Shown: positions 1 to 8,614 of the stretch, piece by piece
Position numbering within the stretch: the first letter of the stretch is position 1
Layout of the letters: the number at the start of each line of letters is the position of its first letter
Origin: Plesiocystis pacifica SIR-1
Lineage (GTDB): Bacteria > Myxococcota_A > Polyangia > Nannocystales > Nannocystaceae
Direction of reading: 5' to 3'
DNA: 61,669 nt
Assembly: GCF_000170895.1 (NCBI RefSeq)
Contig: NZ_ABCS01000063.1
Span: forward strand, 1 to 61,669
Made by a program: the position numbers and the translations under genes
The notes under the pieces: generated by a model
Databases searched by the model: none
What the model saw: only the letters and a program-made list of their open reading frames with translations
Told to the model about the DNA's origin: nothing

Positions 1-600
1 CGCCTCGCGGACCTGCTCTACGTCGCTCGAGTAGGCGACCCCGATCGGGAAGCGGAAGCGGACGAGGCGGCTCTGGTGGCTGAGGTTGATGACGCGCTGG
101 CTGACCAGCTCGGAGTTGGGCACGAGCACGTCGACGTTCTCGTTGGTCCGGACCACCGTCGCGCGGGCCTGGATGTCGACGACCTGCCCCTGGGTATTGT
201 CCGCGAGCTCGATGCGATCCCCGACCTTCACGGGGCGCTCGAACAGCAGCACGATGCCGCTGACGAAGTTGTCCGCGAGGTTCTGGAGGCCCAGCCCGAC
301 GCCGACACCGACGGCGCCGAGGGCCACGAGCACGCTCTTGAACTCGAGCCCGATCCACGGGAGGACCGCCAGCATGCCCACGATCCAGATGGCGTAGGCC
401 ATGATGCGCGCCGTCGCGTACTGGACCCCGACGTCGACCCGGGTCCGCCGGAGCACGCGGAACACGAGCTTGCGCCGGACGAGGTAGGCGAAGACGGCGA
501 CGGTGACGAGGTAGAGCGACAGCGAGATGAGCGTCCCCGCCGTCACGGTCTGCGCTCCGAGTGAGAAGAGCTCGCGGTTCCAGATATCTTGCATCGACAT
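1..600 (-). CDS. MscS-type mechanosensitive ion channel, 3' end outside window
   Basis: Inner-membrane small-conductance mechanosensitive channel that releases solutes on osmotic downshock. The first 200 codons are visible and the frame stays open to base 1, so the C-terminal vestibule is missing. Three hydrophobic segments lie at about residues 20-41, 65-84 and 87-105. The third carries the Gly/Ala-rich pore helix, and the signature LQNLADNFVSGIVLLFERP follows at 105-123, then the beta domain (VGDRIEL, 126-132). The start is the ATG at 600, or the one at 594, which sits better behind a GGAG. The N-terminus is short, as in minimal MscS. It is 29 nt downstream of the P1 peptidase gene and could be co-transcribed with it. 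Confidence 0.93.
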   Translation of the reverse strand, partial: MSMQDIWNRELFSLGAQTVTAGTLISLSLYLVTVAVFAYLVRRKLVFRVLRRTRVDVGVQYATARIMAYAIWIVGMLAVLPWIGLEFKSVLVALGAVGVGVGLGLQNLADNFVSGIVLLFERPVKVGDRIELADNTQGQVVDIQARATVVRTNENVDVLVPNSELVSQRVINLSHQSRLVRFRFPIGVAYSSDVEQVREA

Positions 601-629
601 GCCTCCGTGTCCGAGTGGAGCGTACAGCC

Positions 630-1793
630 TCAGCTGCGCTGTAGCTCGGGGAGGCGGCGGGAGTCGCGTACGAGGGACCGGACGCGCTCGAGGGGCATGC
701 CTGGCACGACATGCCCCGCACGCCCGGTCATCGTTCGACCGGCACACAGCGCGTTGATGATGGCCTCTTCCGTCACTTCGATGGTCGCCCGGTAGAGCGC
801 GTCGATGCGCTGGTCGAGGAGCGCCTCGATCTTGAAGGTCATGCCCTTGGGCTGACGCGGGATCAGGTTCGCCGTCGAGAAGCCGAGGATGATCTCGCCA
901 GAGCCGTGGGCCGCGTAGGAGCCCACCCGCCCCACGCCCAGCGCCGCGCGCTTGCAGACGCGGGTGAGCTGTTGCGCCAACAAGGGCGCGTTGGTGGCGA
1001 TCACCACGATGATGCTGCCGTACAGGCTCTCGCGGTCATGGAAAGACCCCGTGGCGAACTCGGGCGAGAGCGCGCGGCCTACCGGCACCCCGTCGACGCG
1101 CAGGTCCTCGCGGCGCCCGAAGTTGCTCATGACCAGGGCGCCGACGACGTAGCCGCCCTCCCCGACGGGGAGCTTGCGCGAGGAGGTCCCGATCCCAGCC
1201 TTGAAGTCGCAGGTGATCATCCCCGTACCGCCGCCGACGCTGCCCTCGGCCACGCTCCCGCCGCGGGCCGTGTCGAGGGCCTCGAACACGTGCGCGTGGT
1301 GAATGTGTCGACCGCGGATGTCGTTGAGCCAAGAGTCGTCGCACTCGCCCACGAGGGGGATGATGACGTCTTGCTCCGTCCCCAGCCGAGGGTTGCGCTC
1401 GACCATCCAGCGCATCACGGCCTCGGAGCAGGTGCCGACGGCGAGGGTGTTGGTCAGCAAGATCGGCGTCTCGATCAACCCCCACTCCATCAGCTGGGTC
1501 AGCCCCGCGAGCTCGCCCGCGCCGTTGAGCACGTGACCCGAGCCGATCACGCGGTGCGTGTAGATGTTCCCGCGGTGGGGGAAGATCGCCGTGACGCCGG
1601 TGCGCACGGGCCCGCCCCCGGGCTCAGCGGCCACGTCCCCGGAGATCAGCGTGGAGTGACCCACGCGGACCCCGGGCACGTCGGTGATGGCGTTGAAGCG
1701 TCCCCGCGGGTAGACCCCGATGTGGATGCCGAGGTCGCGCGCGCGCGTCCGCTTGGCCCGCTTCCGCGCGCTCGAGTCAGTTGACGCGGGCAC
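630..1793 (-). CDS. P1/S58 family peptidase (DmpA/BapA type)
   Basis: N-terminal-nucleophile aminopeptidase of the DmpA family. Known members self-cleave and release N-terminal D-amino, L-amino or beta-amino acids from peptides and amides. The 387 aa carry the family hallmarks: ITDVPGVRVGH near 36-46, the Gly-rich GSVGGGTGM at 185-192 and the autoproteolysis site LYGSIIVVIATNAPL. Gly259-Ser260 is therefore the expected scissile bond and Ser260 the nucleophile. No signal peptide is seen. Its start overlaps the stop of the double ligase gene by 17 nt, a sign of translational coupling. In family terms it would hydrolyse what the ligases make. The exact substrate cannot be read from the sequence. 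Confidence 0.9.
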   Translation of the reverse strand: MPASTDSSARKRAKRTRARDLGIHIGVYPRGRFNAITDVPGVRVGHSTLISGDVAAEPGGGPVRTGVTAIFPHRGNIYTHRVIGSGHVLNGAGELAGLTQLMEWGLIETPILLTNTLAVGTCSEAVMRWMVERNPRLGTEQDVIIPLVGECDDSWLNDIRGRHIHHAHVFEALDTARGGSVAEGSVGGGTGMITCDFKAGIGTSSRKLPVGEGGYVVGALVMSNFGRREDLRVDGVPVGRALSPEFATGSFHDRESLYGSIIVVIATNAPLLAQQLTRVCKRAALGVGRVGSYAAHGSGEIILGFSTANLIPRQPKGMTFKIEALLDQRIDALYRATIEVTEEAIINALCAGRTMTGRAGHVVPGMPLERVRSLVRDSRRLPELQRS

Positions 1794-3801
1794 GTCCCGA
1801 GCCTCCGAGTGAAGGGAGGCTGTGACCGGCTCGGGCCAGGGCGGGCGCCACGAGGCCCGCGACCAAGCCCGCGTAGTCGATGCCTTCGGCCGCCGCGATC
1901 ATGCACAGGTCCGACCACCCTGGGCTGAGCCCGGGCAAGGGGTTGCACTCGATGAAGTGCGCCTCCCCGGCGGCGTCTAGGCGCAGATCGATGCGCGCGA
2001 CGTCGCGGCAGCCGAGGGCCCGAAAGGCCGCCTGAGCCGCGCTCCGCAAGGCATCGTCGAGGTCTGCGTCGACCTGGGCCGGCGCCTGGTAGCGGACCCC
2101 CGCGTCCGCCGAGAGCTTGGACTCGAAGCCATAGAACGCGTGGCTGTCCGAGTCGTCGTGGATGATCTCCATGGGCGCGAGCACGGCGGGGTGGAGGGCC
2201 TCGACGATGCCGACCGTGAACTCGCGCCCTGGCAGGTACTCCTCCACGAGCACTGGCTGATGGTAGCGCGCGAGCAGAGCCCAGGCTCGCGTCCGGAGCG
2301 AGCGCTCGTCGAGGACGACCGCCCCATCATCGATACCCTTGGAGCTGCCCTCGGCGATGGGCTTGAGGAACAGCGGATAGCGAAGGCCGGTCGGCAGCGG
2401 GTCGCTGCCGCGGCGCAACACGGCCCAGCTCGGCGTCCGCAGGCCCGCCGCGGCGACCGCAGCCTTGGCCAGCGACTTGTCGAGGGTCAGGGCCATGGCG
2501 ACGGCGTCCGAGCCCGTGTAGGGCACGCCGAGGAGCTCGAGCAGCGCGGGCACGATGAGCTCGCGGCACCGCCCGCGGCTGCCCTCCGCGATGTTGAAGG
2601 CGAGGGCCAGCTTGGCCCTCGGCAGGGTGTGGACCAGGTCCGGGGTCGCCTCGAGCTCCACGACGTCGAGCCCGAGCTGGCCCAGGGCGTCGGCGAGCGC
2701 GTCGACGGTCTCTCGCGAGTCGAACTCGGCCTCGCTGTCGTCGCCTCGCCGCGGGTCGACGCGGCGGAGGTTGTAGATGAGCCCCACGCGGGGCCGGCGA
2801 GGGCGCGAAGGCTGGGGCGAACGGGTGACTGGTTGGCGTCGGACGGCGCTGGCGATCACGGACCCCAGGACCATGTCCGGTTGACTCAAGCCGGCCAGCG
2901 CCGCGCTCTCGTAGATGCTCGCGCCGGGCTCGAGGCTCGGCAGCGCGTTGATCTCCAGGAAGTAAGGCTCGCCGCTGGGGGTGATCCGAAAGTCGAGGCG
3001 CGCGAGGTCACGGACGTTCAGGGCCGCGACGATCCGCTCGGACATGCGGGCGAGCTTGCGCGCCAGCGCGGGCGCGAGCTTGGCGGGGGTTTGGACCTGG
3101 ACGGCGCCGCCGTCTTGCTTGAGCTCGTAGTCGTAGATCTGCTGCGCGTCCACGGGGGCGTCGCCAAAGCTGTACTCGGCGGCCGGCAAGGCGCCGACGA
3201 CCTCGAGCCAGGGGACGGTGACGTCCCGGCCAGGGACGAAGGCCTCTACGAGCACGCCCGCCTCAAAGCGCGCCAAGAGCCTCGACACGAGCAGGGGAAC
3301 CTCCCTGGGGTCATGGGCGATGGAGTGCCCCGAGACCCCCTTGGAGCTCCCTTCGAAGTTGGGCTTGATGATGGCCGGGATCGGCCAGCTCGACGCCGGG
3401 ATGTCCGCGAGCTCGGTGTAGTCCTCGATCAAGAACGAGCGCGGCGTGGGTACGCCCAGCGCCGCCACGACCTCCTTGGTGCGATGCTTGTCCAGAGTCA
3501 GGGCGCAGGTGGTCGGACCGGAGCCGGTGTAGGCGAGGCCGAGCTCCTCGAACAGCGCGGGAAACAGCGCCTCGCGCAGGGGCCCGCCCTGGCCCTCGGC
3601 CGTGTTGAGCACCAGGTCTGGCGCGTAGCGCTCGAGCTCGGCCACCGCCTGACCGAGCTCGTTCGACATGTCGAACAGCCCGACCTGGTGGCCCAGATCG
3701 CGCAGCATCGTGGCGATGGCGACGACGGTCTCAGGGCTGTCGAACTCCGCCTGGGCTTCGGTCTCGCGGGTCTTGAGGTTGTGGACGAAGGCGATGCGCA
3801 T
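1777..3801 (-). CDS. Tandem D-Ala-D-Ala ligase-like ATP-grasp fusion
   Basis: A 674-residue fusion of two complete D-alanine-D-alanine-ligase-like modules, residues 1-325 and about 337-655, joined by an Arg/Pro linker. Family members activate a carboxylate with ATP and join it to an amine. Module 1 shows KPNFEGSSKG (146-155), LVEAFVPGRDVTV (184-196) and a metal-binding FLEIN (E283, N285). Module 2 shows KPIAEGSSKG (480-489), LVEEYLPGREFTV (518-530) and FIECN (E618, N620). Both halves therefore keep the ATP and Mg2+ residues and should be active. A cell-wall Ddl is one module of about 300-360 aa, and no mur genes are nearby, so I infer a dedicated peptide ligase. It is coupled to the P1 peptidase and divergent from the plus-strand arm. 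Confidence 0.9.
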   Translation of the reverse strand: MRIAFVHNLKTRETEAQAEFDSPETVVAIATMLRDLGHQVGLFDMSNELGQAVAELERYAPDLVLNTAEGQGGPLREALFPALFEELGLAYTGSGPTTCALTLDKHRTKEVVAALGVPTPRSFLIEDYTELADIPASSWPIPAIIKPNFEGSSKGVSGHSIAHDPREVPLLVSRLLARFEAGVLVEAFVPGRDVTVPWLEVVGALPAAEYSFGDAPVDAQQIYDYELKQDGGAVQVQTPAKLAPALARKLARMSERIVAALNVRDLARLDFRITPSGEPYFLEINALPSLEPGASIYESAALAGLSQPDMVLGSVIASAVRRQPVTRSPQPSRPRRPRVGLIYNLRRVDPRRGDDSEAEFDSRETVDALADALGQLGLDVVELEATPDLVHTLPRAKLALAFNIAEGSRGRCRELIVPALLELLGVPYTGSDAVAMALTLDKSLAKAAVAAAGLRTPSWAVLRRGSDPLPTGLRYPLFLKPIAEGSSKGIDDGAVVLDERSLRTRAWALLARYHQPVLVEEYLPGREFTVGIVEALHPAVLAPMEIIHDDSDSHAFYGFESKLSADAGVRYQAPAQVDADLDDALRSAAQAAFRALGCRDVARIDLRLDAAGEAHFIECNPLPGLSPGWSDLCMIAAAEGIDYAGLVAGLVAPALARAGHSLPSLGGSGRARVN

Positions 3802-4092
3802 CCTGTTGGTCTTGAGCCCTCGGCAAAGGGGAAGGGTGCACGGCTGAGGCTAAAAAGTGAGCCACAAAAGGCGACGGCCGGTCCCGACCCCCGTGGGTCG
3901 TCCGGCCGCCGCAAAAGTCGACTCCGACGCCTCCTTTCACGGTGTCAGAGCCTCCTGCGGCGCGAATGGGTGCAGCGTTCAGGTGGTCTCGTGCCTGAGC
4001 CCCTCACCCGCGCTTCGTGGACGATAAATTCGCGCGAAGCTGCACCCTTCCGTGACAAGCTCGGCTCAGTGCGTGCAACGAACGGAGCTCCA
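3802..4092. promoter_or_regulatory. Divergent intergenic region of the ligase cluster
   Basis: This 291-bp stretch separates the two arms of the cluster. It holds an imperfect inverted repeat at 3876-3907 (arms GGCCGG..CGACCC and GGGTCG..CCGGCC). At 4023-4028 there is a plus-strand -10-like GATAAA. Next to it, at 4029-4038, lies a perfect palindrome TTCGCGCGAA, where an operator next to a transcription start would lie. A shared regulatory site for both arms is plausible but unproven. No gene is seen here. Confidence 0.45.
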
Positions 4093-5052
4093 GTGAACTG
4101 TCTCTTTGTCGTCAACGACCCCAGCGAGCTCGATCCGAGCCAGACCACGACCATGATGCTGGCGCGCATGGCCGCCCGCGGTCACCGCGTGACCGTCGCG
4201 GGCGCGAGCGACCTCAGCCTCGACGTGGACGCGCGCATCCACGCCCACGTCTCCCACGTCGACCCCAGCGGCGCGCGGACCCGTCGGGACGAGCTCATCT
4301 TGGGCGCCGGGGACCTGGTGGTCGTCCGCACCAACCCCGCCCGGGGTCTCAGCGGCCCGATCTACTCGAGCCTGCTCGACCTGCTGGCCTTCGCCTCGCT
4401 GCACCACGGCGTGGTCGTCCTCAACGACGCGGACAGCCTGCGCCGGGCGACCTCCAAGCTCTACGCGAGCCGCCTCCCCGAGCACCTGCGCCCCCGGACC
4501 ATCGTCACCCGTGACGGCGCGAAGATCCGCCGCTTCGTCGAGGACAACCCGGGCAAGTCCATCCTCAAGCCCCTCGTCGGCACCCGCGGCACGGACGTGT
4601 TCCAGGTCCGGGGGGACGAGCCGAACCTCAACCAGATCATGGAGGTCCTGCTGCGCGGCGGCCTGGCCATGGCCCAGGAGTTCGTGCCCGAGGCCGTCGA
4701 GGGCGACACGCGGGTGATCGTCCTCGACGGGGCCGCGCTGACCGTCGACGGCCACGTGGCCGCGGTCCGCCGGGTCCCCAAGTCCACGGACTTTCGCAGC
4801 AACGTGCATGTCGGCGCGGTCCCGGAGCCCGCCGAGTACACGCCCAAGCTTCGCGCCGTGGTCGAGGCGGCGGCGCCCTTGCTCGCGGCCGACGGTCTGG
4901 CGCTGTGCGGCCTCGACATCATCGGCGACAAGATCATCGAGATCAACGTATTCTCCGCGGGCGGCATCGGCGACGCGAGCACCTTCTTCGGCGTCGACTT
5001 CATCGCGCCCATCTTGGACTTCTTCGAGTCCGCAGTAGCGAACCCGACCTGA
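4093..5052 (+). CDS. Glutathione synthetase/RimK-like ATP-grasp ligase
   Basis: A 319-aa ATP-grasp carboxylate-amine ligase resembling prokaryotic glutathione synthetase (GshB) and RimK. Residues 156-170 (SILKPLVGTRGTDVF) form the ATP-binding beta-hairpin, EGDTRVIV at 203-210 is the catalytic strand, and CGLDIIGDKIIEIN at 272-285 supplies the metal ligands D275, E283 and N285. The start is the GTG at 4093, placed 4-5 nt after a GGAGC-type ribosome site. The open frame continues far upstream, but only as antisense of the double ligase. No gamma-glutamylcysteine ligase lies nearby, so true glutathione synthesis is not supported. It begins a five-gene run on the plus strand. Confidence 0.85.
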   Translation: MNCLFVVNDPSELDPSQTTTMMLARMAARGHRVTVAGASDLSLDVDARIHAHVSHVDPSGARTRRDELILGAGDLVVVRTNPARGLSGPIYSSLLDLLAFASLHHGVVVLNDADSLRRATSKLYASRLPEHLRPRTIVTRDGAKIRRFVEDNPGKSILKPLVGTRGTDVFQVRGDEPNLNQIMEVLLRGGLAMAQEFVPEAVEGDTRVIVLDGAALTVDGHVAAVRRVPKSTDFRSNVHVGAVPEPAEYTPKLRAVVEAAAPLLAADGLALCGLDIIGDKIIEINVFSAGGIGDASTFFGVDFIAPILDFFESAVANPT

Positions 5053-5080
5053 CCCGGCAGACGCAGACGAGAGCGAGACC

Positions 5081-6565
5081 ATGCAGAACTTCGACAACAC
5101 CCAGGCAGGCGCGGGGCCCAAGACCGCGCGCGACCCGAGCTACGAGCGCCTCGCCCCCGGCAGCTTCGAGTCGGTGCGCCACTTCTACCCGCGCGTCCTC
5201 AACGCGCAGATCCACCCCATGGCGCGCTTTTTCCTCAGCCTCGGCAACGATCGCATCGTGACGCGCTACTGCCACCTCAACCCGCGCGTCGACCCCCTCG
5301 CGCTCAGCGACATCCTGGCCTACCAGCCCCGCTACTTCCGCTGGGCCGGCAGCGACCTGCTGCACGTCACGACCGAGGGCGGCAACCGGAAGATGGTCGT
5401 GATCGAGACCAACTCCTGCCCCTCGGGGCAAAAGTCCATGCCGCTCTACGAGGAGAACGAGGAGCAGGGCTCCTACAGCATCAACCTCAAGCGCTGCTTC
5501 ATGCCGATGCTCAGCAAGAAGCGCCGGGGGCTCGAGGGCGGCCTCGCGGTCATCTACGACAAGAACTTGATGGAGGCCTCGGGCTACGCCTCGGCGCTCG
5601 CCGACCTCGCCGACGAGCCCGTGCACCTCGTCGAGTTCCCCGACGGCGCCGAGAACCCGCGGGCGCGCTTCGTCGACGGGGTGCTCGAGATCCGCGACGA
5701 CCAGGACGAGTGGCGGCCGATCCGGAGCGCGTTCCGCTACGTGACCCAGCGACCCTGGAACCGCATCCCCGTCCACACCAAGACGCAGATCTTGAACCCG
5801 GTGATCTCCTGCCTGGCCGGCGGCCGCAACAAGTCGATCGGCGCCAAGGCCTACGAGTTCTACAACGCCGAGCTCGCGCCCACGGGGCTGCGCATCTACA
5901 CGCCCGAGACCCACTGGGACGTGTCCCTGGCCGAGGTGCCGCTGTGGGTCGCCAAGCTCGGGGGCCTGGCGGTCATCAAGGTCCCCTACGCCAACGCCGG
6001 CCAGGGCGTGTACACGATCACCTCGCCCGAGGAGCTCGCGGCCTTCACCAAGCTCGAGCACCGCTACGACCGCTTCGTCGTCCAGAGCCTGATCGGAAAC
6101 TCCAACTGGAGCTCGACGACGCCGCAGGGCCGGCTGTTCCACGTCGGCACCATCCCCAACAAGCGCCGGATGTCCTACGTCGCCGACCTGCGCGTGATGG
6201 TCAGCGGCGGGGCGGACGGCTACCGGCCCCTGGTGCTCTACGCTCGCCGCGCGCGTCGCCCCCTGGTCAACAGCCTGGGCGAGTACTCGAGCTGGGACAT
6301 GCTGGGCACGAACCTGTCGGTCCGCGCCGAGGACGGGGGCTGGGGCAGCGACACCAACCGCCTGCTGCTGGTCGACCGCAAGGACTTCAACAGCCTGGGC
6401 CTGGGCCTCGACAGCCTGATCGAGGCCTACATCCAGTCCGTGCTCGCCGCCGTCGCCATCGACCGCATGGCCAAGCGCCTGATGAGCTCCAAGGGCACGC
6501 TCCGGCGTCGCCTGTTTCGCTCGCTCAACGACGACGAAGCCCTGATCGGCGAGATCGTGAAGTAA
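5081..6565 (+). CDS. Divergent ATP-grasp-like protein
   Basis: A 494-aa protein I do not recognise as a named family. Its C-terminal half looks like an ATP-grasp domain: VIKVPYANAGQGVYTI (about 295-310) fits the nucleotide-clamping strand-loop, RFVVQSLIG (about 332-340) the hinge, and DLRVMVSG (about 369-376) the RimK-type catalytic strand. The C-terminus has the loop GTNLSVRAED and a helical tail. The N-terminal 200 residues include a conserved-looking acidic stretch (VVIETNSCPSGQKSMPLY) that may bind substrate. The start is the ATG behind GAGCGAGA. It follows the GshB-like ligase by 28 nt and precedes the metallohydrolases by 11 nt, so it is almost certainly in the same operon. Confidence 0.75.
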   Translation: MQNFDNTQAGAGPKTARDPSYERLAPGSFESVRHFYPRVLNAQIHPMARFFLSLGNDRIVTRYCHLNPRVDPLALSDILAYQPRYFRWAGSDLLHVTTEGGNRKMVVIETNSCPSGQKSMPLYEENEEQGSYSINLKRCFMPMLSKKRRGLEGGLAVIYDKNLMEASGYASALADLADEPVHLVEFPDGAENPRARFVDGVLEIRDDQDEWRPIRSAFRYVTQRPWNRIPVHTKTQILNPVISCLAGGRNKSIGAKAYEFYNAELAPTGLRIYTPETHWDVSLAEVPLWVAKLGGLAVIKVPYANAGQGVYTITSPEELAAFTKLEHRYDRFVVQSLIGNSNWSSTTPQGRLFHVGTIPNKRRMSYVADLRVMVSGGADGYRPLVLYARRARRPLVNSLGEYSSWDMLGTNLSVRAEDGGWGSDTNRLLLVDRKDFNSLGLGLDSLIEAYIQSVLAAVAIDRMAKRLMSSKGTLRRRLFRSLNDDEALIGEIVK

Positions 6566-6576
6566 GAGGGATAAGC

Positions 6577-7593
6577 ATGTCGAACGGAGAATTAGCCCAA
6601 GTCGTCGAGGCCCTCGAGCCCGACCAAATCCCGCGCGGACGGATCGCGCGCTTGCTCGTCGAGGTCGCCCACGACGGCCTCTCGCGCCCCATCCAGCTGC
6701 CCGTGCTCGTCGCCCGGGGCGAGCGACCAGGGCCCGTGTTTGGCCTGACCGCGGCCCTGCACGGCAACGAGCTCAACGGCATCCCCGTCATCCAGCGCCT
6801 GTTCAGTCGCCTGGATCCGAAGACGCTGCGGGGGACGGTCGTCGGGGTCATCGTCGTCAACGTCCCCGGCTACCTCAATCACGAGCGCTACTTCGAGCAC
6901 TGGGACCTCAACCACATGTTCCCGGGCCGGCCCAACGGCAACGCGGCCTCGGTCTACGTCAGTCGGGTGATGGAGCGGATCGTGGAGAAGTTCGATCTAC
7001 TCATCGACCTGCACACGGCGAGCTTTGGGCGGGTCAATTCGCTCTACGTCCGCGCGGACATGACCCAGGCCGAGAGCGCGCGCATGGCCTACCTCCAGCG
7101 CCCGCAGATCATCGTCCACAACCCGCCCTCGGACCGGACCCTGCGCGGGGCCGCTGGCGAGCTGGGGATCCCGGCGATCACCCTGGAGATCGGCAACCCG
7201 GGCCGCTTCCACCGCGACTTCATCAAGCGCTCGCTGACCGGGCTGCGGGCGGTGCTGACCCACCACAAGATGACCCGCAACCGCGCCATCAACCCAGGGG
7301 CGCCGCCCGTTCTGTGCGATCGCTCGTCTTGGATCTACACCGATCGGGGCGGCCTGCTCGAGGTCTTCCCCCAGGTCACGGAGACGGTCGAGGAAGGGCA
7401 GCTCATCGCGCGGCTGTCGACCCCCTTCGGGGACCTCATCCGTGACTACCACGCGCCTCACGACGGGGTCGTGATCGGTCACAGCATCAACCCGGTCGCG
7501 GAGACCGGCGCGCGGATCCTCCACCTGGGCATCCCGGCGCGGCCCAACGACCCGCGCTTCATCCCCCGCGAGCCCCCCGCCAAGACCGAGTAG
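6577..7593 (+). CDS. AstE/aspartoacylase-family metallohydrolase, copy 1
   Basis: A zinc-dependent M14-like hydrolase of the succinylglutamate desuccinylase/aspartoacylase family, which removes acyl or amino-acyl groups from small amides. In its 338 aa the zinc site is HGNE (H62, E65) plus H146 in DLHTASFGR. DLNHMFPGR (110-117) is the arginine/substrate loop and E204 in LEIGNP the general base. A C-terminal beta domain follows from about residue 245. The start is at 6577 behind AGAGGGA. The gene is followed after only 3 nt by a paralogue. It lacks a signal peptide, so the substrate is cytoplasmic. Beside the ligases it probably trims or recycles their product. Confidence 0.88.
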   Translation: MSNGELAQVVEALEPDQIPRGRIARLLVEVAHDGLSRPIQLPVLVARGERPGPVFGLTAALHGNELNGIPVIQRLFSRLDPKTLRGTVVGVIVVNVPGYLNHERYFEHWDLNHMFPGRPNGNAASVYVSRVMERIVEKFDLLIDLHTASFGRVNSLYVRADMTQAESARMAYLQRPQIIVHNPPSDRTLRGAAGELGIPAITLEIGNPGRFHRDFIKRSLTGLRAVLTHHKMTRNRAINPGAPPVLCDRSSWIYTDRGGLLEVFPQVTETVEEGQLIARLSTPFGDLIRDYHAPHDGVVIGHSINPVAETGARILHLGIPARPNDPRFIPREPPAKTE

Positions 7594-7596
7594 AGC

Positions 7597-8595
7597 ATGC
7601 CCGCCCCCAACCATCGTCAGCATCAAATCGAGGTCGTCGAATCCTTCGACCTCGCCCAGTTCGAGCCGGGGACGTCAACCAAGCTCCGGGTGTCGATGGT
7701 CGGCAACGGGCTCGGCGGGCTCATCAGCGTCCCGGTCGTCATCATCCGCGGGGTCGAAGCGGGGCCCGTCGTCGGTCTGACGGCCGCGGTCCACGGCAAC
7801 GAGCTCAACGGCATGCGCGTGATCCAAGAGGTGATCGCGGCGGTGAAGCCCGAGGCGCTCCGGGGCACGTTGGTCTGCGTCCCCGTCGTCAACGTGCCGG
7901 GCTACCTCAACAACACGCGCTCCTTCAACGACGGGGCCGACCTCAACCGGACCATGCCGGGCAAGGCCGACGGGACCAACGCTCAAGTCTACGCCCACCG
8001 CTTCGTGACGCGGGTGATCCCGCACCTCGACTACCTCATCGATCTACACACGGCGAGCTTCGGGCGCGTCAACACCCTCTACGTCCGGGCCGACCTCACC
8101 GACCCCGACTCGCGGTGGATGGCCCGTTGCCAGCACCCGCAGATCATCTTGCACAACACCGCGGGCGACGGGACGCTGCGCGGGGCGGCCATGGACCTCG
8201 GCGTGAAGTCGATCACCGTCGAGGTCGGCAACCCCAACGCCTTCCAGGCCGAGCTGATCCACGACAGCACCGCGGGGGTCATGAACGTCCTCGCGCACTT
8301 GGAGATGATCGCGGCCAACGAGCGCCAGCACGCGCGGGAGCCGGTGATCTGCGCGCGCTCGTACTGGATGTACACCCAAGTCGGCGGCGTGCTGACCGTC
8401 TACCCCAAGCTGGCCGACCGCGTGCGCGCCGGGGAGCTCGTCGCGCGCGTGCACGACATCTTTGGCGAGCGGCTCGCCGAGTATCGGGCCCCGGACGATG
8501 GGGTCGTCATCGGGCGCTCGACGCACCCGGTGAACCAGACCGGCTCACGCATCCTGCACCTGGGCATCGAGGGATCCCTGACGGCCTACACCTGA
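7597..8595 (+). CDS. AstE/aspartoacylase-family metallohydrolase, copy 2
   Basis: The 332-aa paralogue of the preceding gene. It keeps all predicted catalytic residues: H66 and E69 in HGNELNG, H151 in DLHTASFGR, E209 in VEVGNP, and the loop DLNRTMPGK at 115-123. The two copies share long identical blocks (HGNELNG, DLHTASFGRVN, LYVRAD), so they arose by tandem duplication. They differ around the substrate loop (NHMFPGR against NRTMPGK), which suggests different substrates rather than dosage. The reading frames are nearly contiguous. The PP2C gene starts 19 nt after its stop. Confidence 0.88.
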   Translation: MPAPNHRQHQIEVVESFDLAQFEPGTSTKLRVSMVGNGLGGLISVPVVIIRGVEAGPVVGLTAAVHGNELNGMRVIQEVIAAVKPEALRGTLVCVPVVNVPGYLNNTRSFNDGADLNRTMPGKADGTNAQVYAHRFVTRVIPHLDYLIDLHTASFGRVNTLYVRADLTDPDSRWMARCQHPQIILHNTAGDGTLRGAAMDLGVKSITVEVGNPNAFQAELIHDSTAGVMNVLAHLEMIAANERQHAREPVICARSYWMYTQVGGVLTVYPKLADRVRAGELVARVHDIFGERLAEYRAPDDGVVIGRSTHPVNQTGSRILHLGIEGSLTAYT

Positions 8596-8614
8596 ACGAC
8601 GCGCGGACAGTTCC

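Noticed and set aside
1777..3801. Cell-wall D-Ala-D-Ala ligase (ddl)
   Set aside because: Two modules in one chain, linked to a peptidase and other ATP-grasps, with no mur, fts or alr genes nearby; a dedicated pathway enzyme fits better.
2140..4092. Long open frame on the plus strand upstream of the GshB-like gene
   Set aside because: It is antisense of the double ligase, a shadow of strong GC3 bias; protein similarity begins only at GTG 4093.
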